A DNA stretch of 34,501 nucleotides from Nevskia sp. (GTDB taxonomy: Bacteria > Pseudomonadota > Gammaproteobacteria > Nevskiales > Nevskiaceae), in assembly GCA_028291645.1 (NCBI GenBank), contig JAQGNU010000231.1:1-34501 (forward strand). The letters are read 5' to 3'. Shown here piece by piece: positions 24,558 through 31,382 of this stretch. Positions within the stretch are counted from its first letter, which is position 1. Every line of letters starts with the position of its first letter. Made by a program: the position numbers and the translations under genes. A model generated the notes under the pieces. That model saw nothing but the letters and a program-made list of their open reading frames with translations. It searched no databases and was not told the origin of the DNA.

Positions 24558-24746
24558 CTAGCGGGCTGACTGCAGTTCTTCGTCGGCCAGCGGACGCGCT
24601 TCCTCTTCCAGCATGACCGGAATGCCGTCGCGCACCGGGTAGGCCAGACGCGAGGCACGGCACCACAGTTCCTGTTTGTCGGGATGCCAGGTCAGCGGCG
24701 CCTTGGTAACCGGGCAGACCAGAATGTCGAGCAGGCGTTTGTCCAT
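24558..24746 (-). CDS. ycaR: Trm112/YcaR family small protein
   Basis: 62-residue protein of the Trm112/UPF0434 family, found between lpxK and kdsB in many Proteobacteria; its role there is unknown. Eukaryotic Trm112 activates methyltransferases. Visible features: start [18 protein letters not shown], then [26 protein letters not shown], the family hallmark. The first zinc-knuckle pair is reduced to a single Cys (CPVTK), as in many bacterial members. The ATG at 24744-24746 abuts a 17-bp direct repeat belonging to a palindromic element, and no ribosome-binding site is visible. Translation may depend on coupling to upstream reading or on weak initiation. Confidence 0.93.
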   Translation of the reverse strand: MDKRLLDILVCPVTKAPLTWHPDKQELWCRASRLAYPVRDGIPVMLEEEARPLADEELQSAR

Positions 24747-24781
24747 GAAGCAGTGTCCAGTTGATGAAGCAGTGTCCAGTT
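24746..24781. repeat. 17-bp direct repeat at the ycaR start codon
   Basis: TGAAGCAGTGTCCAGTT occurs at 24746-24762 and again at 24765-24781, a 19-bp period. The first copy overlaps the start codon of ycaR. It looks like a duplication of the end of the palindromic repeat copy 2. Confidence 0.85.
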
Positions 24782-24848
24782 TCCAGTCCCTAGTTTCGCA
24801 CAGCCCCAATCTCAGTTCGCTCTCTGGAAACTGGGAACCCAAAACTGT
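24747..24848 (-). repeat. Palindromic dispersed repeat, copy 2, between the phosphatase gene and ycaR
   Basis: Read on the minus strand, the element starts four bases after the phosphatase stop and ends with ACTGCTTC directly at the ycaR ATG. The arms contain GGTTCCCAGTTTCCAGAGA (24821-24839, identical to copy 1) and GGACTGGAAAC (24779-24789), facing each other around a loop that differs from copy 1. One 7-bp unit is missing in one arm, and the terminal 19 bp are duplicated. The left arm matches copy 1 at about 24 of 32 positions, so this copy is more decayed. Orientation to transcription is the same as in copy 1. Confidence 0.85.
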
Positions 24849-24852
24849 TTTT

Positions 24853-25539
24853 TCACTCGCGGCGCAGCACGAAGTCGACCAGCTGATTGGCCCACCAGTT
24901 CGAATGGAACGAACGCTCGACTGCGTCGCGGTCGTAGATGTCGCGCACCCAGGTCTGAAAATCGGTGCCATGGGCATCGCGATAGGCGCGATAGGTCTCG
25001 AAGAAATGATCTAGCACGCCGGTCTTGGCCTGGCGGATGTGGCCGTGCTTCCAGAAATCCAGTTCATGCAAGGCCTGCTCCAGCGGCATGCCTTTCTGCG
25101 TGATCAGGAAAATCACGCTGGCCATGCCGGCGCGATCGGCGCCCGACTTGCAATGCACCAACAGCGGCCGCGGCATGCTTTCGAACAGATCGATCAGCGC
25201 CAGCACTTCGTCGCGATGCGGCGCGCTGCGCGAACCCAGCGGCAGATGCAGCACCGGCATATCCAGCGCTTCGCAGGCAAGCCACTCGAGCCGGTTGCTG
25301 CCGATATGCGTTTCGGCGCCGCGCAGATTCAGCACGCTCTTGACGCCGGCGCGCGCGGCACTGCGCAACTGGTACGGCAGCGGATGGCCCGAGCGAAAGA
25401 AGTCCGGCGCGAGCGCACGCCGGGTGTTGTAGAACAGCCGAAAAATCGCGTGATCGACGAACAGCGCATTGAGCCAGAAGCGCAGCCGCTGCCAGGCGCT
25501 GGGGCGTGGTAGTCGCGGCGGCGGATTGGCAGTGCGCAT
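24853..25539 (-). CDS. Dual-specificity/tyrosine-type phosphatase family protein
   Basis: 228-residue protein with the Cys-based phosphatase signature [10 protein letters not shown] (C130, R136; CX5R loop), so a phosphomonoesterase. The preceding [15 protein letters not shown] and VKSVLNLRG segments are typical of the bacterial DSP/DUF442-like subgroup. There is a basic, partly hydrophobic N-terminal region ([21 protein letters not shown], about 16-36) that could lie on the membrane. It is in the minus-strand lipid A/Kdo operon, 63 bp after lpxK and before ycaR. By context the substrate might be a phosphorylated lipid or sugar intermediate rather than phosphotyrosine. That is inference; related CX5R enzymes include phosphatidylglycerophosphate phosphatases. 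No gene symbol is justified. Confidence 0.85.
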   Translation of the reverse strand: MRTANPPPRLPRPSAWQRLRFWLNALFVDHAIFRLFYNTRRALAPDFFRSGHPLPYQLRSAARAGVKSVLNLRGAETHIGSNRLEWLACEALDMPVLHLPLGSRSAPHRDEVLALIDLFESMPRPLLVHCKSGADRAGMASVIFLITQKGMPLEQALHELDFWKHGHIRQAKTGVLDHFFETYRAYRDAHGTDFQTWVRDIYDRDAVERSFHSNWWANQLVDFVLRRE

Positions 25540-25602
25540 GCGGCTTTGGACTCGTTGAATTCAGTGCGGCGCGAGGCTGCGCCGGTCGCGCATGATAACG
25601 GC

Positions 25603-26634
25603 TTATGCGCCGAGATCGACGCTGGGCTGGTGCACGCCCGCGGCTGCCGTGCTCGACAGCAAAGCCTGCAATTGCGCGCGTATACGCGCCGCCGCGGCCT
25701 CGCCGAACTGCAATTGCGCCGGCACCTGCCACCAGTTCGGCCGCGCAAAGACCTGGCACTTCACCGCATCTTTCTCGGTCATCAGCAGCGGCGCGTCACC
25801 GGCGAAAAACAGATCTTCCGGACTATAGACGTAATGATCCGGGAAACCGTGCTCGTCGACCTCGAGCCCGCTGGCACGCAGTGCTGCGAAGAAGCGTTGC
25901 GGATTGCCGATGCCGGCAATCGCCGCCGCGCCGCTGTCGGCGAATGCAGTGAGCGGTCGCGCTTCGCCGCTGAGCAGATTGATCGCCTCGCCGATGCGCA
26001 GATCGAAGCGTTCGGCGCGTTCGCCGTAGGGCGCGGTATCGCCGCCATTGATCAGCAGCAATTGCACGGCCTGCGCACGCGCCTTGGTTTCGCGCAGTGG
26101 CCCGGCCGGCAGCAAGCAGCCATTGCCGTAACCGCGCGCGCCGTCGATCACGCAGATCTCGAAATCGCGCGCCAGCGCGTAGTGCTGCAGCCCGTCGTCA
26201 CAGATCAACACGTCGGTCTGCGGATATTGCTGCAGCAATAGTTGCGCAGCGGCGACGCGGTCCGGCGCAACGATCACCGGCGCATCGATGCGCGACGCCA
26301 ACAACACCGGCTCGTCGCCGCATTCGCTGGTGGCGCTCTCGGCGCTGACCTCGCGCGGAAACGGGCCGACGCCGCCATAACCGCGACTGACGATGCCGGG
26401 ACGTCGTCCCATGCGCAGCAGTTCCTGCACCAACCACAAGGTCACCGGCGTCTTGCCGGTGCCGCCGATGGCGATGTTGCCGACCACGATCACCGGCACG
26501 CTCAGATGCTGAGCATGCGCACGCTTGCGCGCAGCGATGCGCGTCGACAGCCACGCGTAAAACCGCGCCAATGGCCGCAGCCAGCCCGGCGGCGGCGTGT
26601 CGCGGTACCAGATGCGTTCGAGCCAGCGTTGCAT
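25603..26634 (-). CDS. lpxK: Tetraacyldisaccharide 4'-kinase LpxK
   Basis: Inner-membrane enzyme that phosphorylates the 4' position of the lipid A precursor, giving lipid IVA. The 343 residues include the N-terminal amphipathic start WLERIWYRDTPPPGWLRPL, the P-loop VPVIVVGNIAIGGTGKTP (46-63), GIVSRGYGG, GDEPVLLA, and the catalytic DDGLQHYAL (D146, D147, H151). The C-terminal LLMTEKDAVKC motif is also present. All key residues are intact. It starts 27 bp after the msbA stop, the conserved msbA-lpxK pair. Confidence 0.97.
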   Translation of the reverse strand: MQRWLERIWYRDTPPPGWLRPLARFYAWLSTRIAARKRAHAQHLSVPVIVVGNIAIGGTGKTPVTLWLVQELLRMGRRPGIVSRGYGGVGPFPREVSAESATSECGDEPVLLASRIDAPVIVAPDRVAAAQLLLQQYPQTDVLICDDGLQHYALARDFEICVIDGARGYGNGCLLPAGPLRETKARAQAVQLLLINGGDTAPYGERAERFDLRIGEAINLLSGEARPLTAFADSGAAAIAGIGNPQRFFAALRASGLEVDEHGFPDHYVYSPEDLFFAGDAPLLMTEKDAVKCQVFARPNWWQVPAQLQFGEAAAARIRAQLQALLSSTAAAGVHQPSVDLGA

Positions 26635-26661
26635 GGCGAAGTGCTCGGTGAGAAACCGGGA

Positions 26662-28473
26662 TCAGGCTGCAGCGTCGACAGCGGAATCGCGGAACTGCAG
26701 ACGATACAGCGCGGCGTAAGCGCCTTCACGCACCAGCAGTTCCGCATGTGTGCCGGATTCGACGATACGGCCGGCCTGCATCACGACGATCAGATCCGCG
26801 CTTTGGATGGTCGACAGCCGGTGCGCGATCACCAACGTCGTGCGGCCGCGCACCAGTTCTTCCAATGCCTGCTGGATATAGCGTTCGGATTCGGTATCGA
26901 GCGCCGAGGTGGCTTCGTCGAGAATCAGGATCGGCGCATCCTTCAATAGCGCACGTGCGATCGCGATGCGCTGGCGCTGACCGCCGGACAGCATCAGGCC
27001 ATCTTGGCCGATCGGCGTATCGAGTCCCTTCGGCAGCTTCTGGATGAACTCCCAGGCGTAGGCGCGTTGCGCGGCTTGCTCGATACGTTCGCGCGAGACC
27101 TCGAGTTGGCCGTAGGCGATGTTCTCGCCGATGCTGGCATTGAACAGCACGACGTTCTGATCGACCAGCGCGATCTGCCGGCGCAGATCGGCCAGGCGGT
27201 ATTCGCGCAGATCGGCGCCGTCCAGCAGCAGGCGGCCGGCATCGGGATCGTAGAAGCGCGGGATCAGCGACAGCAGCGTCGACTTGCCACTGCCGGACTT
27301 GCCGACGAAGGCCACGGTCTTGCCCGGTGCGATGTCGAGGCTGACGCCGTCGAGCGCGGCAGCGGCATCCGACGAATAGGCGAAGTGCAGATCCTCGAAA
27401 CGCAGCGCGCCGCGCGCGCGTTGCAGCTCACGCCGGCCGCTGTCGACTTCCGCCGGCGTATCGAGAAACTGGAACAGATCGGCGCCGGCGGCGAGGCCGC
27501 GCTGAATCTTCTCACTCATGCCGGTCATCGAACTGAGCGGCTGGCGCAGCTGCATCATCGCAACGATGAACGATACGAAAGTGCCGGCCGACATCACATT
27601 GAGCATGCTCGGCAGCGTGGCGATGTAGATGATGAGGGCGCCGGCGATGGCCGCGATCAGTTCCAGCGAGCTGACGCTGGCGGCGCTCGCCGCAGTCATC
27701 TTCATGCTCTGCCGGCGCAGGTATTCGTTGAGCTTCTGGAAGGCGCGCAGCGCCAGCGATTCGCCGCCGTAGATTTTCAGCACGCGGCGGCCGGTGATGG
27801 CCTCGTCGGCCGAATGATTGATGCTGCCCATCGAGTTCTGGATGCGCGTCGACACCGTGCGGAAACGGCGGTTGACCCAGGTCACCAGCGCACTCACCAA
27901 GGGCGCCAGCACCAGCACGCACAGCGTCAATTTCCAACTCGTATAGAACAGGAAACCCAGCAGGCCGATCGCAGTGAGGCCATCCTTGATCATCGACGTC
28001 AATACGCTCGACGTCGATTCGGCAACCTGCGAGGCGTGATAGGTCAGCTTGGCCTGCAGATCAGCGTTGCGCGCACGATCATGATGGCCGACCGGCACGA
28101 TCAGCAGATGCGCGAACACTTCGTGGCGCAGGCGCGCAACCACGCCCTGCCCGACCGAAGCCATCGCATAGGCCGAGACGAAGTTCGCCACTGCGCGCAG
28201 CAGGAACAGGCCGAGCACCACAAACGGCAGCCAGGCGATCACGCGCGGATCGCGGTTGTCGAACGTGTCGGTGAGCGTTTTTACCAACCAGGGAATGCCG
28301 GCCGATTCCGAGGCGGCAAAGATGACCATACTAAACACAGCCAGCACGAACACGCGCCAGCGCGGCGCGGCATAGCCGAGCAGACGGCGATACACCGCGA
28401 CGGGGCGATACGGGTCTGCGACCGGTGCGTTCACTAAGAGTCTGTTCAAACCTGCGCCGAGGTAAAGCGGCAT
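26662..28473 (-). CDS. msbA: Lipid A export ATP-binding/permease protein MsbA
   Basis: Inner-membrane ABC exporter (one transmembrane domain plus one ATPase domain per chain, working as a dimer) that flips core-lipid A to the periplasmic face. The 603 residues show a six-helix membrane domain (about 30-330) and a nucleotide-binding domain with Walker A GKSGSGKST (391-399), Q-loop LVDQNVVLFN, signature LSGGQ (495-499), Walker B ILILDE (515-520) and H-loop H551. Context (directly followed by lpxK) supports MsbA over other type IV exporters. The ATG at 28471-28473 has no ribosome site; an in-frame GTG 39 bases inside is an alternative. It is first in the envelope operon and divergent from the HIT gene. 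Confidence 0.95.
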   Translation of the reverse strand: MPLYLGAGLNRLLVNAPVADPYRPVAVYRRLLGYAAPRWRVFVLAVFSMVIFAASESAGIPWLVKTLTDTFDNRDPRVIAWLPFVVLGLFLLRAVANFVSAYAMASVGQGVVARLRHEVFAHLLIVPVGHHDRARNADLQAKLTYHASQVAESTSSVLTSMIKDGLTAIGLLGFLFYTSWKLTLCVLVLAPLVSALVTWVNRRFRTVSTRIQNSMGSINHSADEAITGRRVLKIYGGESLALRAFQKLNEYLRRQSMKMTAASAASVSSLELIAAIAGALIIYIATLPSMLNVMSAGTFVSFIVAMMQLRQPLSSMTGMSEKIQRGLAAGADLFQFLDTPAEVDSGRRELQRARGALRFEDLHFAYSSDAAAALDGVSLDIAPGKTVAFVGKSGSGKSTLLSLIPRFYDPDAGRLLLDGADLREYRLADLRRQIALVDQNVVLFNASIGENIAYGQLEVSRERIEQAAQRAYAWEFIQKLPKGLDTPIGQDGLMLSGGQRQRIAIARALLKDAPILILDEATSALDTESERYIQQALEELVRGRTTLVIAHRLSTIQSADLIVVMQAGRIVESGTHAELLVREGAYAALYRLQFRDSAVDAAA

Positions 28474-28585
28474 GTTAGCAACTCGACTCGATCAGTACCC
28501 GCTCGGCCGCCACCCTGCGAAAGCGCCCGACAGCCGCAGGCGCAGACGCGCGCTAGACTGCGCCATCGGCAAACCAGGAGACGGC

Positions 28586-28942
28586 ATGATGGCTGACGCA
28601 GGTACGAAAACGCTGTTCGAAAAAATCATCGACAAGGATTTGCCCGCGCAATTCGTCTACGAGGACGAGCTCTGCGTGGTGATCAACGACATCAAACCGG
28701 CCGCACCGCTGCACCTGCTGGTGATTCCACGCAAGCCGATTCCGATGCTGTCGGACTGCAAGCCGGAAGATCAGGCATTGCTCGGACATTTGATGCTGAT
28801 CGCCGCCAAGGTGGCGCGCGACGCCGGCTACGGCGATGCGTTCCGCCTGACCGTCAACAACGGTGCCGCCGCCAGCCAGAGCGTGTTCCATATCCATCTG
28901 CATGTGCTCGCCGGCCGGCCGCTGAAGTGGCCGCCGGGGTGA
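28586..28942 (+). CDS. HinT-like histidine triad (HIT) protein
   Basis: 118-residue cytoplasmic purine nucleoside phosphoramidase/AMP-lysine hydrolase type protein. The order is typical of the HinT branch: TLFEKIIDKDLPAQFVYED, then KPAAPLHLLVIPRKPI, then NNGAAASQSVFHIHLHVLAGR. The histidine triad H102, H104, H106 lies close to the C-terminus. AGGAG at 28576-28580 sits five bases before the first ATG and eight before a second, adjacent ATG, so the start may be one codon later. The in-frame extension to 28472 lacks homology and is not included. It is divergent from msbA, with a TAGACT box at 28552-28557 as a weak promoter hint. Confidence 0.94.
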   Translation: MMADAGTKTLFEKIIDKDLPAQFVYEDELCVVINDIKPAAPLHLLVIPRKPIPMLSDCKPEDQALLGHLMLIAAKVARDAGYGDAFRLTVNNGAAASQSVFHIHLHVLAGRPLKWPPG

Positions 28943-28949
28943 GACAGAC

Positions 28950-28964
28950 GCGAGCACTGCTCGC
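28950..28964. other. Short palindrome between convergent hinT-like and lysozyme genes
   Basis: GCGAGCA-C-TGCTCGC, a perfect 7-bp dyad, which as RNA folds with five pairs and a five-base loop. No T-run. It lies in the 45-bp gap between two convergent stop codons and could be a weak transcription end. Confidence 0.3.
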
Positions 28965-28987
28965 AGCGAACCATCCGCTCCCTCGCT

Positions 28988-29494
28988 TCACGCCAGGAAC
29001 AAGGCCCGTTCCGCCTCGCGCCGACGGGTAAGACCGGCCAACACCTTGCCGCCAGCCCTGTTCCAGCGCAGAAGCTGATCGGCGGCAGCGGCGTAATCGC
29101 CGCCATTCAGCATCTTCAGCAGAGTCGAAATCTTCAGGTTGCCGAGGCCCAGGTTGAAGACGAAGCTGACCAGCGCGCCAAGCTGGTTGTCGTTGAGCGG
29201 AACCTTGACCACCGCAACAACGTCTTTGCCGGCATCCATCAGATCGGCCCGCAGCAAGACTTCGGCCTGCGCAATCGTAATGCCGCCTGGGTAGAGCGAT
29301 TGCGCCAGCTTGCGATTCTCCTTGCCGCGCAACCAGTCGTTGCCATGCGAGATGGCGTGGCCCCAGCCGATCGTCCAGATTCCGATCGGGTCGAGATAGG
29401 GATCGAGATTGACGGTGCTCGGATCGCCGTCGGGGATGCCTTCGAAGCTCTTGATCAAATCAAGGGTTGCTTGATTGACTTCACGTGTGCCCAT
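28988..29494 (-). CDS. Phage-type lysozyme (GH24 family)
   Basis: 168-residue muramidase of the T4/P21 endolysin family, which cuts the MurNAc-GlcNAc bond of peptidoglycan. Active-site residues are visible: catalytic E18 (LIKSFEG) and D35 and T41 in DPIGIWTIGWGH, with the usual six-residue D-to-T spacing. The E-to-D distance is 17 instead of the nine of T4 lysozyme, so the active-site loop has an eight-residue insertion (PDGDPSTVN region). The later part has NDNQLGALVSFVFNLGLGNL and the closing RRREAERALFL, both typical of phage lysozymes. No signal peptide, holin or spanin is visible, and no other phage gene is near. It may be a prophage relic, a moron, or a domesticated wall enzyme; it looks intact. 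GGGGG lies before the ATG. Confidence 0.92.
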   Translation of the reverse strand: MGTREVNQATLDLIKSFEGIPDGDPSTVNLDPYLDPIGIWTIGWGHAISHGNDWLRGKENRKLAQSLYPGGITIAQAEVLLRADLMDAGKDVVAVVKVPLNDNQLGALVSFVFNLGLGNLKISTLLKMLNGGDYAAAADQLLRWNRAGGKVLAGLTRRREAERALFLA

Positions 29495-29516
29495 GCTTGC
29501 CCCCGCCGGTTAGCCC

Positions 29517-29547
29517 TTGCGCTTAAAACGCAATGAGCATTGTGCTC
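29517..29547. promoter_or_regulatory. Two adjacent dyads upstream of the lysozyme gene
   Basis: TTGCG-N7-CGCAA (29517-29533) followed by GAGCA-N3-TGCTC (29535-29547) in the 97-bp gap before the lysozyme gene. They could be an operator or a terminator for the deacetylase gene; there is no T-run on the minus strand after them except a TTTTAA inside the first dyad. Confidence 0.25.
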
Positions 29548-29591
29548 GCTTCGATAGACTTTTCGGAAGTTGCGCAGAATCGCGCAGCGCT

Positions 29592-30452
29592 TCAGTGTTC
29601 GGCGGCGAACGCGGTCGGCAAGGAGACGAGCTTGAGCCCGCGCGCCTCGATCAGCCGCAACAGCTGCGGCAGCACTTCCAGCACCACCGGTACGCCTGCC
29701 GTCGTCCGCGCCGGATGGCCGTCGTGCAACAGCAGAATGTCGCCGGCAGCGAGCTGCTGCGTCAGCCGCCGCAGCACAGCGTCCGCATCGCCACGCACGC
29801 TGTCGTAGCCGCGCCGCGTCCACGACACATAGCGCAAGCCCAGACGCGCGAGGATCGGATCGACGAAGGGACCGCGGAAGCCCGCCGGCGCACGGAAGAA
29901 GCGCGGCGCCTGGCCGGCGAGTTGCGCCAGCGAATCCTGCGCGGCTGCGATTTCGCGACGGGTGCCGCGCCAGCCGAGAAACGAAAACGTGTGCGCGTGG
30001 CGATCGCTGTGATTCTCGACGCTGTGGCCGCGTCGCACGATCTCGCGCAGCAGTTCCGGATGCGCACGCGCGCGTTCGGCGATACAGAAGAAGCTGACTT
30101 TCGCATGATGACGGTCGAGCAGGTCGAGCACCTGCAGCGTGACTTCCGGATCGGGACCATCGTCGAGCGTCAGCGCGATTTCGCCGCGTGCGGCGGCGAC
30201 GGGCGGCAGCCGGGTCAGATTGGCGCCGAGCCAACGGCCGCGCGGCCACAGCACGGCAGCGCATAGCAGCAGGTGATTGCCGATCAACAGCGCCAGCAGC
30301 ACGCGCCAGTGCTGTGAGATCGCCAGCAACAGCGCCAGCACGATGAGGTGCAATACGACTGTCAGAGCGATCAACAGCGGCGGTGTCCACGCGCGCGGCG
30401 GCAGTGCGTGCGTGTTGCTGAGCGTCGATGAAGTCGGAGGCGCGCTGGACAT
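29592..30452 (-). CDS. Membrane-anchored polysaccharide deacetylase (CE4/NodB family)
   Basis: 286-residue protein with two N-terminal transmembrane segments (about 25-46 and 49-69) and a NodB-type deacetylase domain (about 90-280) that removes acetyl groups from N-acetylated sugars in a metal-dependent way. The metal/catalytic motifs are present: TLDDGPD (D97, D98), HSDRHAH (H148, H152), RAPAGFRGP (R187) and LLLHDG (H243). The domain should face the periplasm if the two helices form a hairpin plus anchor; topology is not certain. It lies 30 bp after the M23 gene on the same strand and before the lysozyme gene. Peptidoglycan deacetylation normally alters lysozyme sensitivity, so the neighbourhood may be meaningful. 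The natural substrate (peptidoglycan or an exopolysaccharide) is unknown. Confidence 0.9.
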   Translation of the reverse strand: MSSAPPTSSTLSNTHALPPRAWTPPLLIALTVVLHLIVLALLLAISQHWRVLLALLIGNHLLLCAAVLWPRGRWLGANLTRLPPVAAARGEIALTLDDGPDPEVTLQVLDLLDRHHAKVSFFCIAERARAHPELLREIVRRGHSVENHSDRHAHTFSFLGWRGTRREIAAAQDSLAQLAGQAPRFFRAPAGFRGPFVDPILARLGLRYVSWTRRGYDSVRGDADAVLRRLTQQLAAGDILLLHDGHPARTTAGVPVVLEVLPQLLRLIEARGLKLVSLPTAFAAEH

Positions 30453-30482
30453 GTTGCTGAGATTACTACCGCGGCGCGCGGT

Positions 30483-31358
30483 TCAATGCCGCGGCTTGGA
30501 GATTTTTGCCGCGGCCTGGGTCGCAGGCATCGGCGGCACCAGCGTCTGCGGATCGATGTGTTGGCCGAACCAGTAGACGCCCCAGTGCAGGTGCGGGCCG
30601 GTGGCGCGGCCGGTCATGCCGCTGCGCGCGACGACTTCGCCCTGCTGCACTTCGTCGCCAACTTTGACCTCGAGCTTCGACAGATGCACCAGCACGCTCG
30701 ACACGCCGTGGCCGTGATCGATGATCAGCGTGCCGCCGGTGAAATACAGGTCTGCTTCCGCCAGGCTGACGACGCCGCCGACCGGCGCATGCACCGCGGT
30801 GCCGATCGGTACCGCGACATCGACGCCGTAATGCGGCGCTTTCGGCGTACCGTTCAGAATGCGCTGGCTACCGAAGATGCCGGACACGCGGCCGCTCGCC
30901 GGCCATTGGAAATGCTGCATGAAATCGCCGCGTTCGGTATCGCGTGCATGCGCGGCGACGATCAACACCTGCTCGTGTGCGATGCGCGCCTCGGTTTCCG
31001 GCGGCGGATTCACCTGCGCCGGGGGCAAGCCGTCGATGCGCTGCACGTCCCATTTGTGCGCACGCACTGTGTAGTGCTTCACGCTGGCCGCACGACCTGG
31101 CACCGCGACGCGCAGTTCCGCATCGGCAGCCTGATCGCGATCGAGGCCGAGCACGAAGTCGCCCTGCGGCGACACCAGCAAAGATTTGCCGTCAAACTCG
31201 ACCTTGGCGCGCGGATCGGTATGGCCGAAGATCAGGCGGCCCTGCTGCCAGTCGCCGCGCAGCGTATAGGGCGCAGCAGCAGGCTTCGCCGCATACGCTG
31301 CTGCGACGCAGCCGAGCACGCCCGCCATTAGCATCAATGATCGCACTGCGGTTCTCAT
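30483..31358 (-). CDS. M23 family metallopeptidase (LytM domain), secreted
   Basis: 291-residue periplasmic protein with a signal peptide (cleavage near AYA-AKP, residue 23), a beta-rich N-terminal domain (about 30-115), and a C-terminal LytM/M23 domain (about 150-275). Zinc ligands are visible: H176 and D180 in APHYGVDVAVP and H258 in GPHLHWGV, with the accessory H225 (LVHLS) and H256 also present. An active endopeptidase that cleaves peptidoglycan cross-links is therefore likely, rather than a degenerate activator such as EnvC. It starts 24 bp after the oligopeptidase stop and is probably in one operon with it and with the deacetylase. Confidence 0.93.
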   Translation of the reverse strand: MRTAVRSLMLMAGVLGCVAAAYAAKPAAAPYTLRGDWQQGRLIFGHTDPRAKVEFDGKSLLVSPQGDFVLGLDRDQAADAELRVAVPGRAASVKHYTVRAHKWDVQRIDGLPPAQVNPPPETEARIAHEQVLIVAAHARDTERGDFMQHFQWPASGRVSGIFGSQRILNGTPKAPHYGVDVAVPIGTAVHAPVGGVVSLAEADLYFTGGTLIIDHGHGVSSVLVHLSKLEVKVGDEVQQGEVVARSGMTGRATGPHLHWGVYWFGQHIDPQTLVPPMPATQAAAKISKPRH

Positions 31359-31382
31359 CGAACGATATTCGTCCCGCAGCGC

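Noticed and set aside
24747-24848. Copy 2 of the repeat as a normal terminator of the phosphatase gene
   Set aside because: There is no T-run after the stem in the direction of transcription, the element ends at the next start codon, and its sequence is related to the element in the gsp operon.
27004-28437. Plus-strand open frame of about 477 codons opposite msbA
   Set aside because: Antisense shadow of msbA, which has all ABC transporter motifs in the minus frame.
28472-28585. N-terminal extension of the HIT protein to base 28472
   Set aside because: The extension is Arg-rich without similarity to HIT proteins, overlaps the msbA start, and a good AGGAG site marks the ATG at 28586 or 28589.
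28988-29494. Prophage around the lysozyme gene
   Set aside because: No integrase, terminase, holin, tail or regulatory phage gene and no att-like direct repeat in the flanks; neighbours are chromosomal enzymes.
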